DNA of 40,696 nt from Methylobacterium sp. (GTDB taxonomy: Bacteria; Pseudomonadota; Alphaproteobacteria; Rhizobiales; Beijerinckiaceae): positions 1 to 40,696 of the forward strand of contig NZ_JAIEOF010000063.1 in NCBI RefSeq assembly GCF_019750675.1, written 5' to 3'. A model generated the notes under the pieces. The model saw only the letters and a list, made by a program, of their open reading frames with translations, did not search any database and was not told the DNA's origin. Both the position numbers and the translations under genes were made by a program. This document shows, piece by piece, positions 28,530-37,644 of the stretch (its first letter is position 1; each line of letters opens with the position of its first letter).

Positions 28530-28939
28530 GACAAGGAACTCCGGTGGCCGGCGCGAGGCCGGCGGGACAACGAACGGTGGGACGCGACGCAGAGGTCAGC
28601 GTCGACAGCAGCCGCGTTGGGACCGGGAAGCCGAGGACCGGAGGAGCGAGGCATCGCCCTGTCGGAGGATTGCGTTGCAGACAGTCACGGCAAGTCATCC
28701 TTTCCAGGAAGGACCACGAGGCGCGCGCGCATCGCGGTGCTTTAGCGTTTGATGACGCGGCGCAAGCTACACACTTCAAATCACCGCGGTGCGGCGACAC
28801 GCAGGGGCGTCGCCGAACGTCTTGAAGATGCTCATCGCGTTGGGTTTCGTCAACGGATCGATCTTCCGAATGCAGCATCGTTCGTGGCAGAAAGGGCCCC
28901 GCTTCGATGCCGGCGGGGATGCTTCCTGCGCGAACGCCT

Positions 28940-29656
28940 TCAGGCAGCCGCGAGCACGGCGGCCAGATCCCCGTAATCGCGAAAAATCCGGGCCGCGCCG
29001 GCCCGCGTCAGGTCGGCGGCGGCGGGGTCGTGATTCCAGTGGCCGCCGCCGCTGAAGCCGACGACCCGCATGCCGGCGGCACGGGCCGCCGTGACGCCGG
29101 GCACGCTGTCCTCGATGACGAGGCAAGCGTCGGGCGCCACGCCCATCGTGGCGGCGGCGTGGAGGAACAGGTCCGGCGCCGGCTTGCCCCGTGCCACCAT
29201 GCTCGAGGAGAAGATTCGCCCCTCGAACAGCGCCAGCAGCCCGGTGAGCCCGAGGGAATGGCGCAGCCGCACGGGGTCGCTGCTGGAGGCGACGCAGGAG
29301 GGCAGGCCGAGGGCGGCGACCGCCGCCGCGACCCCGGCGACCGCGCGCAGCTCCGTGTCGAAGGCGCGCAGCGTGTCCGCCTTCACCGCCTCGACGAAGC
29401 CGTCCGGCGCCGCGACCCCGTAATCGCGCGCGATGTGCTCCATGATCGAGACCATCGAGGTGCCGGCAAAGCGCGCCCGCACGGTCTCGACGTCGATGGG
29501 CACGCCGATGCGGTTCAGGCCGGCGGTGAGGCGCGCGAGGCTGATCGGCTCGCTGTCGACGAGCACCCCGTCGCAATCGAAGATCACCAGCCCGAGGGGC
29601 GGTGCGGTCTCGCCGGGCGCGGGCAGCGGATCGAGGAGCGTTGAGGCGTCGGGCAT
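28940..29656 (-). CDS. HAD-superfamily hydrolase (beta-phosphoglucomutase / phosphatase-like, subfamily IA)
   Basis: [45 protein letters not shown]. Confidence 0.88.
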   Translation of the reverse strand: MPDASTLLDPLPAPGETAPPLGLVIFDCDGVLVDSEPISLARLTAGLNRIGVPIDVETVRARFAGTSMVSIMEHIARDYGVAAPDGFVEAVKADTLRAFDTELRAVAGVAAAVAALGLPSCVASSSDPVRLRHSLGLTGLLALFEGRIFSSSMVARGKPAPDLFLHAAATMGVAPDACLVIEDSVPGVTAARAAGMRVVGFSGGGHWNHDPAAADLTRAGAARIFRDYGDLAAVLAAA

Positions 29657-29784
29657 GGGTCCGGGTCGGGTCTCGGGTTGCGGCCGGGCCGCGCGCGCCG
29701 CGCGGCCCCGTGCCCGCATATGGCGCGCTCGCCATCCGGCGCAAACCGCGAGGTCCGCAGGCTCCGGACTTGCTGTCTTCCGGG

Positions 29785-29822
29785 GCGATGGCACGTTCAG
29801 CGATGGCACGTTCAGCGATGGC
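29785..29822. repeat. 15-bp direct tandem repeat, about 2.5 copies (GCGATGGCACGTTCA)
   Basis: Copies at 29785-29799, 29800-29814 and a partial copy at 29815-29822. Confidence 0.9.
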
Positions 29823-29894
29823 TTGCGCCCGCCGGCCCGCCCTCCTACTCAAACCCAGGGCCGGCGCGGATGCCGGCGGGTGCGATCGGGTGCG

Positions 29895-30215
29895 ATGGTC
29901 CGTTTCCTCAGCCGCTTCCTCGGCCTCGTCTTCCTCGCGGGCGGCTTCGTCTGTCTCGTCTACGACGGCGCCCGCTCCATCGCGAACAATGCCCTGCGCA
30001 TCACCAGCGTCAGCGACCTCGCCTTCACCCTGTTCAAGGACCGGGCGAGCGCCCTGCAGGGCACGGTGGAGGGGGTGGCTCCCTGGCTCTGGCAGATCCT
30101 CGTACTGCCCCTGACCCTGGCGCCCGCCGCCCTGCTCGGCCTCGTGATCGGTGCCGTCCTGCTCTGGATCGGCCAGCCGGCCCGCGAGCGCATCGGTTTC
30201 CTCAGCGGTCCCTGA
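29895..30215 (+). CDS. Small two-TM membrane protein
   Basis: MVRFLSRFLGLVFLAGGFVCLVYDGARSIANNAL...LVLPLTLAPAALLGLVIGAVLLWIG. Confidence 0.7.
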   Translation: MVRFLSRFLGLVFLAGGFVCLVYDGARSIANNALRITSVSDLAFTLFKDRASALQGTVEGVAPWLWQILVLPLTLAPAALLGLVIGAVLLWIGQPARERIGFLSGP

Positions 30216-30392
30216 AACGATCCGTGCGCGCGTGCCGTTTGGCACCCCGCCGGACCCGCATGCGTCGCGGACAATGGCTCAGGCGCCATATTGTTTACCG
30301 CTGTCCGTCGTAGACACGGCAGACGTGTGGGGCCACGACGTCGCCTCGGCCTCGCGCGCGACCTTCGAACCCTGTCAGGGATTGTCCTCCTC

Positions 30393-30671
30393 ATGTCCCG
30401 CATCGCCGTCCTCAGCGCCCTGACCGTCCTGCTCGGTGCCGCGCCGTCCCTGGCGCAGCCGAGTTCCGGGGCGCCGGGCCCCGTCCCGCGCAACATCACC
30501 TCCACCGGCGTCACGAAGCCGCCGAGCGGCGGCGGCGCGGCGAAGGCCCCCTACACCCGCGCCTCCACGGAGGCCGACATGGCCAAGGCCCAGCGCGCGG
30601 CGGCCGCCCGCGACAAGGCCTGGGACACCAAGATGCGCACTACCATGGGCTCGATCTGCAAGGGCTGCTGA
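30393..30671 (+). CDS. Small exported protein ending in CKGC
   Basis: Signal peptide MSRIAVLSALTVLLGAAPSLAQ, Pro/Gly/Ala linker, Lys/Arg-rich C-terminus ...TTMGSICKGC*. Confidence 0.65.
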   Translation: MSRIAVLSALTVLLGAAPSLAQPSSGAPGPVPRNITSTGVTKPPSGGGAAKAPYTRASTEADMAKAQRAAAARDKAWDTKMRTTMGSICKGC

Positions 30672-30705
30672 GGCGAGGGCTGCTGAAGTCGGTCCGGACC
30701 GCGCC

Positions 30706-31662
30706 GTGATCCGCCTCGAGGGGGTGAGCAAGCGCTTTCCGGGCGCCGAGCGTCCCGCCGTGGACAATGTCGACCTCGCGGTGGAGGACGGCAGCGTCTG
30801 CGCGCTGATCGGGCCCTCCGGCTGCGGCAAGTCCACCACCCTGCGCATGGTGAACCGGTTGGTAGAGCCGGATGCGGGCCGGGTCCTGGTGGCGGGCGAG
30901 GACGTGACGCGGGGTGATCCCGTCGCCCTGCGTCGGCGCATCGGCTACGTGCTCCAGGGCGTCGGCCTGTTCCCCCACCGTAGCGTCGCCGAGAACGTCG
31001 CCACCGTGCCGGGCCTGCTGGGCTGGAAGCGGGCGCGGATCGCCGAGCGCGTGGACGCGATGCTCGACCTCGTCGGCCTCGATCCGGCCGAGTACCGGAC
31101 GCGCCGCCCGCACGAACTCTCCGGCGGCCAGCGCCAGCGCGTGGGCGTGGCCCGGGCGCTGGCCGCCGACCCGCCGGTCCTCCTCATGGACGAGCCCTTC
31201 GGCGCGGTGGATCCCCTCGCCCGCGACCGGCTGCAGGGCGAGATCCGCGCCATCCTGCGCCGCTTGCGCAAGACCGTGCTGATCGTCACCCACGACATCG
31301 ACGAGGCCATGCGGATGGGAGACCGCGTCGTGCTCATGCGCGCGGGCCGCATCGTCCAGGCCGATGCGCCGGAGCGCCTGCTCGCCGCCCCGGCGGACGC
31401 CTTCGCCGCCGGGTTCGTGGGCCAGGACCGCGCCCTGCGCCGCCTCGCGCTGATGGCCGCCGGCTCCCTGGGCAGCCCCGGCGCCGTGCCGGGCGCGCCT
31501 ACGATCGCGGCGTCGGCCTCGCTGCGGGAAGCGCTGTCCCACCTCCTCGCCACCGGCGCCGACGGACTGAATCTCATCGGCGACGGCCCACCGGCCCATC
31601 TCACCCTCGCGGCGATCCGCGCCGAGGCGGCACGGGCGGGCGAGGCGGCGGGCCGGGCTTAG
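30706..31662 (+). CDS. Glycine betaine/osmoprotectant-type ABC transporter ATP-binding protein (OpuCA/OsmV-like), GTG start
   Basis: [76 protein letters not shown]. Confidence 0.87.
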   Translation: MIRLEGVSKRFPGAERPAVDNVDLAVEDGSVCALIGPSGCGKSTTLRMVNRLVEPDAGRVLVAGEDVTRGDPVALRRRIGYVLQGVGLFPHRSVAENVATVPGLLGWKRARIAERVDAMLDLVGLDPAEYRTRRPHELSGGQRQRVGVARALAADPPVLLMDEPFGAVDPLARDRLQGEIRAILRRLRKTVLIVTHDIDEAMRMGDRVVLMRAGRIVQADAPERLLAAPADAFAAGFVGQDRALRRLALMAAGSLGSPGAVPGAPTIAASASLREALSHLLATGADGLNLIGDGPPAHLTLAAIRAEAARAGEAAGRA

Positions 31663-31669
31663 AGCCGGT

Positions 31670-32347
31670 TTACTTGCACTCCTCGCGGGCGCGCTTCATC
31701 GCATCGCCGAAGCCCGCCAGGGCGTACTCGTCGCTGGTGGGATTGCCGCGCAGCGACGTGGCCTTGATCTGGAGCTTCGGGGTCCGGGTCATCTCGGTGA
31801 CCACGCGGGTCTCCTCGGCCGGGTTCTGGAGCCAGGCGTTGCTGTCCTTCGTCACGAGGCCGTAGCGGGTGGCCCCGAGGTTGAGGGTCGGGTCGGTGGC
31901 GGCGGGGCCCGCATTGGCCTTGGCCTGGCTGCTCGCGGGCTTGGCGGGGAAGCCCAGCATCACCGCGACCTCGTTGGCCACGTTCTCGGCCTTGCGCACG
32001 GTGACGAACAGGTAGGCCGTGTCGCGCTTCAGGGTCTTCAGGGAGCGTGTCTGGGGCTGGGCGATGGCGTAGCAGACGCGGGTCTTGCCCTGGCCGTTGG
32101 CGAAGACGTTCCAGTCGCCGAAAATCGCCACCGGCGTCGCCTGCTGCATGCCGGGGGCCGTCACGGGCGCCTTCTCGCGCCCGCGCCGGCGCTTCTTGCC
32201 CGGGGCCTCCGGCTCCTCCGGGGCGGCCTCCTGGGCGAAGCCCGGCGTCGCGCCGAGGGGATGGGGCAGCGGCACCAGGGGCGCCACGGCGGTCAGGACG
32301 ATCATGGCGGCTCCGAACCGGAGACCGCGCCACAGGACAGGAATCAT
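31670..32347 (-). CDS. Invasion-associated locus B (IalB)-family exported protein
   Basis: Signal peptide; AIFGDWNVFANGQGKTRVCYAIAQPQ; conserved paired Cys including C-terminal EECK. Confidence 0.72.
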   Translation of the reverse strand: MIPVLWRGLRFGAAMIVLTAVAPLVPLPHPLGATPGFAQEAAPEEPEAPGKKRRRGREKAPVTAPGMQQATPVAIFGDWNVFANGQGKTRVCYAIAQPQTRSLKTLKRDTAYLFVTVRKAENVANEVAVMLGFPAKPASSQAKANAGPAATDPTLNLGATRYGLVTKDSNAWLQNPAEETRVVTEMTRTPKLQIKATSLRGNPTSDEYALAGFGDAMKRAREECK

Positions 32348-32467
32348 GAAGGACCCTTGGAAGGACGCCGCCGGGCCGAAAGACCCTGACATTCGTCCGA
32401 AATTGCGTCCGAAATCGCGGCGCCCGCACGCGCCGGTTTCATGCGGAGGTCTGGGACCGGCGGCGCC

Positions 32468-32788
32468 TCAGACGGCGTGGGCTTCGGGCGCGAAGCCCGC
32501 CGGCATCGGTATGGCCGCGAGCGCGGCGGAGAGGACGGCTCCCTGGCTCCCGTCCGCCCCCGCCCCGGGCAGCACCTGCTCGGGCGCCGTCCTCTCGACC
32601 TCCGGGGCGCGCGGCAGAGGGCGCGGCTTCGGATCGTTGTAGGGCGTGTTGTAGCACTTGCGCACCGAGGCCCAGAAGGCGTCCCGGTCGGTGTCGGTCA
32701 GGCGGCCAAGGACTGCGTCGATCCGCTGAATGGCTTCGGCCGCGAGGGCGGGGACGTCGTCTGGCGCGATCCGGCTGTCGGCGGGCAT
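32468..32788 (-). CDS. Hypothetical protein
   Basis: 106 aa with RLTDTDRDAFWASVRKCYNTPYNDPKPRPLP; low-complexity C-terminus. Confidence 0.5.
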   Translation of the reverse strand: MPADSRIAPDDVPALAAEAIQRIDAVLGRLTDTDRDAFWASVRKCYNTPYNDPKPRPLPRAPEVERTAPEQVLPGAGADGSQGAVLSAALAAIPMPAGFAPEAHAV

Positions 32789-32886
32789 GGGAGATCTCCG
32801 AAGGGCTCGGGGCAGGTCCTACACAGCATCACATAGCTGAGCCGTGAACGCACCTGCCCGGTGCGTGGTTCATCGGGCCGGCCGGG

Positions 32887-34272
32887 TCAGGCGTTCCCCA
32901 GGGCGCCGAGCCAGCGGGTCGCCTGCGCGCGCACGTTGTCCGGGGCCGTGCCGCCGTAGCTGGTGCGGCTCGACACCGAGTTCTCGACGCCGAGGACCGC
33001 GTAGACGGCTTGCGTGATGCGCGGCTCGGCCTCCTGCATCTCGGCCAGCGAGAGCGCCTCCAGCCCGACATCGCGGGCGGAGGCCACGCCGACGAGGCGG
33101 CCGGTGACGTGGTGGGCCTCCCGGAACGGCAGGCCGAGTTCGCGCACCAGCCAGTCGGCGAGATCGGTCGCCGTGGCGTAGCCGGAGCCGGCGGCGCGCG
33201 CCAGCACGGCTGCGTTGGGCTCGAGGTCGCGCACCATGCCGGTCATGGCGGCGAGACACAGGGAGAGCGCCTGGAGCGCGTCGAAGGTGCCCTCCTTGTC
33301 CTCCTGCATGTCCTTCGAATAGGCGAGCGGCAGGCCCTTCATCACGATGAGGAGCCCGGTGAGCGCGCCGATGACGCGGCCGGATTTGGCCCGCACGAGT
33401 TCGGCGGCGTCCGGGTTGCGCTTCTGCGGCATGATCGAGGAGCCGGTGGTGTAGCCGTCCGACAGCCTGACGAAGTTGAACTGGGCCGAGGTCCAGACCA
33501 CGAGCTCCTCGGCGAAGCGCGAGAGGTGGACGGCGCAGATCGAGGCGGCGGACAAGGATTCTAGCGCGAAGTCGCGATCGGCGACGGAATCGAGCGAGTT
33601 CGCGGTCGGCCGGTCGAAGCCGAGCGCGGCGGCGGTGGCGTGCCGGTCGATGGGGAACGAGGTGCCGGCGAGCGCCGCCGCGCCGAGCGGGCACTCGTTG
33701 AGCCGCGCGCGGGCATCGCGGAAACGGCCGCGGTCGCGGGCCAGCATCTCCACGTAGGCGAGGCAATGGTGCCCGAAGGTGACGGGCTGGGCGGATTGCA
33801 GGTGGGTGAAGCCCGGCATCACCGTGGCCGCGTGCGCCAGCGCCTTCTCGGCCAGCGCCCGCTGCAGGTCGGCGGCCTGGGCGTCGAGGCTGTCCAGGGT
33901 GTCGCGCACCCAGAGCTTCATGTCGGTGGCGACCTGGTCGTTGCGCGAGCGCGCGGTGTGCAGACGCCCGGCCGCCGGGCCGACGATCTCGGTCAGCCGG
34001 CTCTCGACGGACATGTGGATGTCCTCGAGTTCGCGGCGGAACACGAAGCCGCCCGCCTCGATTTCGTCGCGCACGGCCTTGAGACCGTCCTGGATCGCGG
34101 CCACATCGGCGGATGGCAGGATGCCGGCCTCGCCCAGCATCGCCACATGCGCCAGCGAGCCGCGGATGTCCTGGGGCGCGAGGCGCTTGTCGAACCCGAT
34201 GGAGGCGTTGATCTCCTCCATGATCTCGGCGGGGCCGCTCGCGAAGCGCCCGCCCCACATCCGGTTGCTCAT
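32887..34272 (-). CDS. argH: Argininosuccinate lyase
   Basis: [37 protein letters not shown] signature. Confidence 0.97.
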   Translation of the reverse strand: MSNRMWGGRFASGPAEIMEEINASIGFDKRLAPQDIRGSLAHVAMLGEAGILPSADVAAIQDGLKAVRDEIEAGGFVFRRELEDIHMSVESRLTEIVGPAAGRLHTARSRNDQVATDMKLWVRDTLDSLDAQAADLQRALAEKALAHAATVMPGFTHLQSAQPVTFGHHCLAYVEMLARDRGRFRDARARLNECPLGAAALAGTSFPIDRHATAAALGFDRPTANSLDSVADRDFALESLSAASICAVHLSRFAEELVVWTSAQFNFVRLSDGYTTGSSIMPQKRNPDAAELVRAKSGRVIGALTGLLIVMKGLPLAYSKDMQEDKEGTFDALQALSLCLAAMTGMVRDLEPNAAVLARAAGSGYATATDLADWLVRELGLPFREAHHVTGRLVGVASARDVGLEALSLAEMQEAEPRITQAVYAVLGVENSVSSRTSYGGTAPDNVRAQATRWLGALGNA

Positions 34273-34323
34273 GCTGTCAATGACCCTTCCCGCCCTTCGC
34301 CCCGCCTACTCGGGCAAGCAACG

Positions 34324-34953
34324 ATGATGCCCGGCATCCGTGCGACCCTCGCCGGCGGAGCCGTCCTCGCCGCCGTCCTCGGCACGTGGCTTGCCGTATA
34401 CGGGACGGGCTCGACCGGCGGCAACTCCGCCCCTTGCGCGGACTCCGCCGGGGCAGCGGCCCGAATCGCGCCCCTGGCGCGGGGCGAGGTCGCCGCCCTC
34501 CAGGTCGCGGCCCTGCCGGTGCCGGCGCCCGCCCTCGCCTTCCGGGGGCCGGAGGGCGCCGAGGCGACCCTGGCGGACGTGGCGGGCCTGCGTCTCGTGA
34601 ACCTGTGGGCGACCTGGTGCGCGCCCTGCAAGGCGGAGATGCCGGCCCTCGACCGGCTCCAGGCCCGGCTCGGCGGGCCGGATTTCACCGTGGTGGCGAT
34701 CAACGTCGACACCCGCAATCTCGACGCGCCCGCCGCCTGGCTCAAGCAGAACGGCATCGCGCGGCTCGCCTACTACGCCGATCCGGGCGGGCGCGTGCTG
34801 CCGGCGATCCAGAAGGCCACCGGCTCCCTCGGCCTGCCCACGACCCTGCTCGTGGACGGGCGCGGCTGCACCCTCGGCGTGATGAAAGGGCCGGCGGAGT
34901 GGGACAGCGCGGACGGCATCAGGTTGATCGAGGCCGCCCTCGGCCGATCCTGA
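34324..34953 (+). CDS. tlpA: TlpA-like membrane-anchored thiol:disulfide interchange protein
   Basis: N-terminal anchor, LVNLWATWCAPCKAEMPALDRLQ (CxxC), VVAINVDTRN, GLPTTLLVDGRG. Confidence 0.9.
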   Translation: MMPGIRATLAGGAVLAAVLGTWLAVYGTGSTGGNSAPCADSAGAAARIAPLARGEVAALQVAALPVPAPALAFRGPEGAEATLADVAGLRLVNLWATWCAPCKAEMPALDRLQARLGGPDFTVVAINVDTRNLDAPAAWLKQNGIARLAYYADPGGRVLPAIQKATGSLGLPTTLLVDGRGCTLGVMKGPAEWDSADGIRLIEAALGRS

Positions 34954-35238
34954 CGGCGCCGCTGTGCGGACGGCGCACCTGCTAGGGATGCGGCATCGAT
35001 TCCCACGGACCGAGGCCGAACTAGAATTCTCTCATACAGGACTGGAATGAGTCCTACGGCGGTCTGAAGTCGTACGATCTTCGTCGCAGAATTATTCCCC
35101 GATCTTGAAAAAATCCCGCATCTCCCGGCGACCAGGCAAGTCTAACGAAGGCGATTCACCGGTTCGCGGGCGGGGACGATATTTTAATCTCCGGGGGGCA
35201 AGTTCGATGCTCTGTTCTCGAACTCGGCCCGTCGCATC

Positions 35239-36927
35239 ATGTCGCTCGCCTCTCTGTCCATCCGAACGAAGCTGTTCCTCAGCTTCGGGCTCGTTTTCCT
35301 CCTGGTGGCGGGGATCGGAGGGTCGGCCCTGATGCAGTTGCACGCGGTGAACGAGGTCGCGCGGGAGATGCGCGACGAACGGCTCCCGAACGTGCAGTTC
35401 CTCGGCAAGATCCAGGTGCTGGTGCTGCGTCAGCGCGTGAACGGCGGCCGGCTCATCACCGCCGATACGCCCGCCCTGCGCGGCGACGTCACGGCCACGC
35501 TGGCCAAGCGCGAGGCCGAGATGCGGGCGATCCAGGCGGCCTATGCCCGGCTCCCCGCCACCGCAGAGTCCCAGGCCCTCTACCAGACCTTTCAGACCGA
35601 GTGGGCGAGCTACCTGAAACTTCAGGAGGGCATCGTCGCCCAGGCGCAGGGGGGAGACCTGGCCACGGCCCAGCGCACTTACAACACCGAGATGTCGGTC
35701 CGCATCAACGCGGTTCTGACGGCCCTTCAGAAGCTGGTCGAACTCGAGGAGCGCAGCGCCAGCGCCAGCGGCGCGCACGCCCAGGACACCTACGACACCG
35801 CCCTCCTCACCACCACCGTCCTGATCGGGATCGCCCTGCTGATCGCGGCCGGTGCCGCCATCGGCCTGACCCTCGGCGTCAGCCGCCCCCTGCGCCGCAT
35901 GACCGACGCGATGGGCCGCCTCGCCGACGGCGACACCACCGTCGCCGTGCCGGGAATCGGGCGCGGCGACGAGATCGGCGCGATGGCGGGCGCCGTCCAG
36001 GTCTTCAAGGACAACATCACTCGCACCCGCGCCCTCGAAGCCGAGACCGCGGCGGCCCGGGCCGGTGCCGAGGCCCTGCGCCGGGAGACCATGCGCAATC
36101 TCGCCGACCGGTTCGAGGCCGCGGTGGGCGGCGTCGTGGCCCAGGTCGGTACGGCGGCGGCGCAGCTGCAGGCCACCGCCGGCAGCATGTCGGTCAATGC
36201 CGGCGAGACCGCCCAGCGCTCCGTCACCGTGGCGGCGGCCGCCGAGGAGGCCTCCTCCAACGTCACCACGGTGGCGGCGGCCGCCGAGGAACTCGGCTCC
36301 TCCGTGGTCGAGATCGGCCGTCAGGTCCAGGGCTCGGCCACCCTCGCCCGCGAGGCGGTGACCGAGGCCGGCCAGACCGCGACCTTCGTGCGCGACCTCA
36401 GCGAGGCGGCCCAGCGCATCGGCGACGTCGTGGCGATGATCTCGACCATCGCGGGCCAGACCAACCTGCTGGCGCTCAACGCCACCATCGAAGCGGCGCG
36501 CGCCGGCGAGGCGGGCCGTGGCTTCGCGGTGGTCGCGGCGGAGGTGAAGGAACTCGCCAACCAGACGGCCCGGGCCACCGACGAGATCACAGGCCAGATC
36601 GCCCGCATCCAGGCCTCCACGGGCCAGGCGGTCGAGGCGATCGGCGGCATCACCGGACGCATCCGCGAGATCAGCGATGTCGCGACCTCGATCGCGGCGG
36701 CCGTCGAGGAGCAGGGCGCGGCCACCCAGGAGATCGTGCGCAACGTCGCCCAGGCCTCGGTCGGGACCGGCGAGGTCACCCAGAACGTCGCGGGCGTGGC
36801 CGGGGCCGCCGAGGAGACGGGGGCCGCCGCCGCCCAGGTGCTCGCCTCGGCCTCCGCCCTCGCGCACCAGTCCGACGCGCTCGGCGGACAGGTCGCCCAA
36901 TTCCTCGCCACCATCCGGGCGGCCTGA
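35239..36927 (+). CDS. Methyl-accepting chemotaxis protein
   Basis: N-terminal TM, periplasmic four-helix-type region, second TM, HAMP, signalling hairpin [42 protein letters not shown]. Confidence 0.95.
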   Translation: MSLASLSIRTKLFLSFGLVFLLVAGIGGSALMQLHAVNEVAREMRDERLPNVQFLGKIQVLVLRQRVNGGRLITADTPALRGDVTATLAKREAEMRAIQAAYARLPATAESQALYQTFQTEWASYLKLQEGIVAQAQGGDLATAQRTYNTEMSVRINAVLTALQKLVELEERSASASGAHAQDTYDTALLTTTVLIGIALLIAAGAAIGLTLGVSRPLRRMTDAMGRLADGDTTVAVPGIGRGDEIGAMAGAVQVFKDNITRTRALEAETAAARAGAEALRRETMRNLADRFEAAVGGVVAQVGTAAAQLQATAGSMSVNAGETAQRSVTVAAAAEEASSNVTTVAAAAEELGSSVVEIGRQVQGSATLAREAVTEAGQTATFVRDLSEAAQRIGDVVAMISTIAGQTNLLALNATIEAARAGEAGRGFAVVAAEVKELANQTARATDEITGQIARIQASTGQAVEAIGGITGRIREISDVATSIAAAVEEQGAATQEIVRNVAQASVGTGEVTQNVAGVAGAAEETGAAAAQVLASASALAHQSDALGGQVAQFLATIRAA

Positions 36928-36954
36928 AGGCGGCGATCCGGGCGGCCTGAAGGC
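36913..36954. repeat. Tandem duplication (23-bp period, 19-bp identical core) of the 3' end of the MCP gene
   Basis: ATCCGGGCGGCCTGAAGGC at 36913-36931 and 36936-36954. Confidence 0.9.
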
Positions 36955-36957
36955 TGC

Positions 36958-37635
36958 TCAGAGCAGGGCGTCGAGGCTCCCGATCACCCGGTCGGGCGGG
37001 TGATCCGGGTACTCCTCGGGCAACCCCGTGCGGTTGACCCAGACCGGCCGGAACCCGAAGGCGGCAGCCCCCGCCACGTCCCAGCGGTTCGAGGAGCAGA
37101 ACAGCACGGCGCCGGGGGCGGCGCCGAACCGCTCCGTGGCGAGGCGGTAGGCGGCCGGGGCGGTCTTGAAGGTCCGGGCGGCCTCCACCGAGAGCACCGC
37201 GTCGAGGTCGTCCGCCAGCCCGGCCGAGGCCACCGCCCGTTCCAGCATGCCGGCGTCCCCGTTGGACAGGATCGCGGTGCGCCAGCCCGCCGCGCGCAAG
37301 GCCCGGAGCGTGCTGGGCACCTCCGGATAGGCATCGAGGTCGCGATAGGCGTCGAGGAGCGGCGCCCGCAGGGCCCGGTCGACGCCGGGGCAGCGGGCCA
37401 GCGCGTAATCCAGGGCCTGCTCGGTCAGGTCCCAGAACGGGGCGTGGCGCCCCATCAGCCCGAGCACCCAGGAATATTCGAGCTGCTTGGCGCGCCAGGT
37501 CTCCGACAGCCTGTCCGCGTCCGGGCCGATCGCCCCGGCATGGCGCGCCACCGCCGCGTGCACGTCGAACAGGGTGCCGTAGGCGTCGAAGACGGCGATG
37601 CGGGGGGACTCTGCATTGTGGGGAGAATCGGGCAT
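36958..37635 (-). CDS. Haloacid dehalogenase type II (L-2-haloacid dehalogenase)
   Basis: FDAYGTLFDVHAA, ILSNGDAGML, TFKTAPAAYRLA, CSSNRWDVAGAAAFGFRPVWVNR. Confidence 0.92.
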   Translation of the reverse strand: MPDSPHNAESPRIAVFDAYGTLFDVHAAVARHAGAIGPDADRLSETWRAKQLEYSWVLGLMGRHAPFWDLTEQALDYALARCPGVDRALRAPLLDAYRDLDAYPEVPSTLRALRAAGWRTAILSNGDAGMLERAVASAGLADDLDAVLSVEAARTFKTAPAAYRLATERFGAAPGAVLFCSSNRWDVAGAAAFGFRPVWVNRTGLPEEYPDHPPDRVIGSLDALL

Positions 37636-37644
37636 GCGGTCTCC

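Noticed and set aside
34954-34980. GCGCCG...CGGCGC hairpin after tlpA as terminator
   Set aside because: Only 6 bp with a long loop and no U-tract; expected by chance in GC-rich DNA.
35092-36900. 602-aa minus-strand ORF antisense to the MCP
   Set aside because: Gly/Arg/His/Asp-rich antisense translation; MCP signalling-domain motifs on the other strand are unambiguous.
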